Below are positions 5,637 to 5,806 of a stretch of 5,806 bases of DNA, piece after piece. How positions within the stretch are numbered: the first letter of the stretch is position 1; every line of letters begins with the position of its first letter. A program made the translations under genes and the position numbers. The stretch is from Comamonadaceae bacterium (GTDB lineage: Bacteria > Pseudomonadota > Gammaproteobacteria > Burkholderiales > Burkholderiaceae_C): NCBI GenBank assembly GCA_947451445.1, contig CANFZJ010000209.1:1-5806 (forward strand). The letters run 5' to 3'. The notes beneath the pieces were generated by a model, which had not been told where the DNA came from, searched no databases, and was given only the letters and a program-made list of their open reading frames with translations.

Positions 5637-5806
5637 ATGCACAACGCCCCGTCGGTGAGTTATCCGGTGGGGCGTTCGCGCATTCAGGCCACGCTGCAGT
5701 GCGCGCTTTGGCTACTGGGCGTGGCAACGGTCACGGTGTGGTGCTGGCAGTCTGCCGTGCCGATAGTGCGCCAGGCATGGGCCACTGTGGCAGTGGTGTT
5801 GGCGGG
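5637..5806 (+). CDS. Uncharacterised small membrane protein, 5' part only
   Basis: An ORF opens at ATG 5637, 24 bases after the fabF stop, and is still open at the window end; 56 complete codons are visible. It begins MHNAPSVSYPVGRSR. A hydrophobic stretch follows at about residues 18-37 (with ALWLLGVATVTVWCW), then a short polar gap, and a second hydrophobic segment begins near residue 47. This suggests an inner-membrane protein with a short N-terminal cytoplasmic segment. From memory, a small hypothetical membrane protein commonly sits between fabF and rpoE in Comamonadaceae, and some are compared with YgfX-type proteins; that link is inference. No Shine-Dalgarno precedes the start and no other in-frame start is seen nearby. 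The function is unknown. Confidence 0.6.
   Translation, partial: MHNAPSVSYPVGRSRIQATLQCALWLLGVATVTVWCWQSAVPIVRQAWATVAVVLA
5643..5676. repeat. Perfect 8-bp inverted repeat at the start of the last ORF
   Basis: AACGCCCC (5643-5650) is mirrored exactly by GGGGCGTT (5669-5676) across 18 bases, and CGG (5653-5655) with CCG (5664-5666) can extend the stem inward. It lies within codons 3-14 of the downstream ORF and about 30 bases after the fabF stop. No T-run follows. In RNA it could hinder translation of the ORF or protect the fabF 3' end; it may also be a chance effect of GC-rich coding sequence. Confidence 0.4.

Overview
This window holds a bacterial fatty-acid and phospholipid initiation cluster, all on the + strand: plsX, fabH, fabD, fabG, acpP, fabF, then the 5' end of a small probable membrane-protein gene. 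The base composition is GC-rich (roughly 60% by eye). The gene order, the protein wording (for example FabD FAFVFPGQGSQ and FabH SYLPPRRLTNADLV) and an uncharacterised membrane ORF right after fabF suggest a beta-proteobacterium of the order Burkholderiales. Comamonadaceae, perhaps a Rhodoferax- or Polaromonas-like genus, is the best guess from memory; no search was run.

Layout. Bases 1-46 form a terminator-like hairpin, probably belonging to the gene upstream (rpmF in relatives). plsX (64-1119) and fabH (1116-2096) overlap by 4 bases in an ATGA junction, as do fabD (2149-3123) and fabG (3120-3866). A 52-base AT-rich spacer without a visible Shine-Dalgarno separates fabH from fabD. A 118-base spacer before acpP (3985-4224) carries a -10-like element, inverted repeats and the best ribosome binding site in the window. 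A 143-base spacer with several competing stem-loops separates acpP from fabF (4368-5612). The final ORF starts at 5637 and runs off the window.

How the genes work together. FabD loads malonate onto the acyl carrier protein AcpP. FabH condenses acetyl-CoA with malonyl-ACP to start a chain. FabG reduces the 3-ketoacyl-ACP, and FabF carries out later condensations. The dehydratase and enoyl reductase needed to complete the cycle are not in the window. PlsX takes finished acyl-ACP to acyl-phosphate for phospholipid synthesis. Catalytic residues are intact in all six proteins, so the cluster looks functional and essential.

I see no undescribed multi-gene system here; this is core metabolism. The most interesting signals are small: an AT-rich, palindromic, rare-codon tract inside fabD that looks like a dispersed genomic repeat absorbed in frame; a second AT-rich tract of similar flavour between fabH and fabD; and unusual RNA or DNA structure on both sides of acpP.
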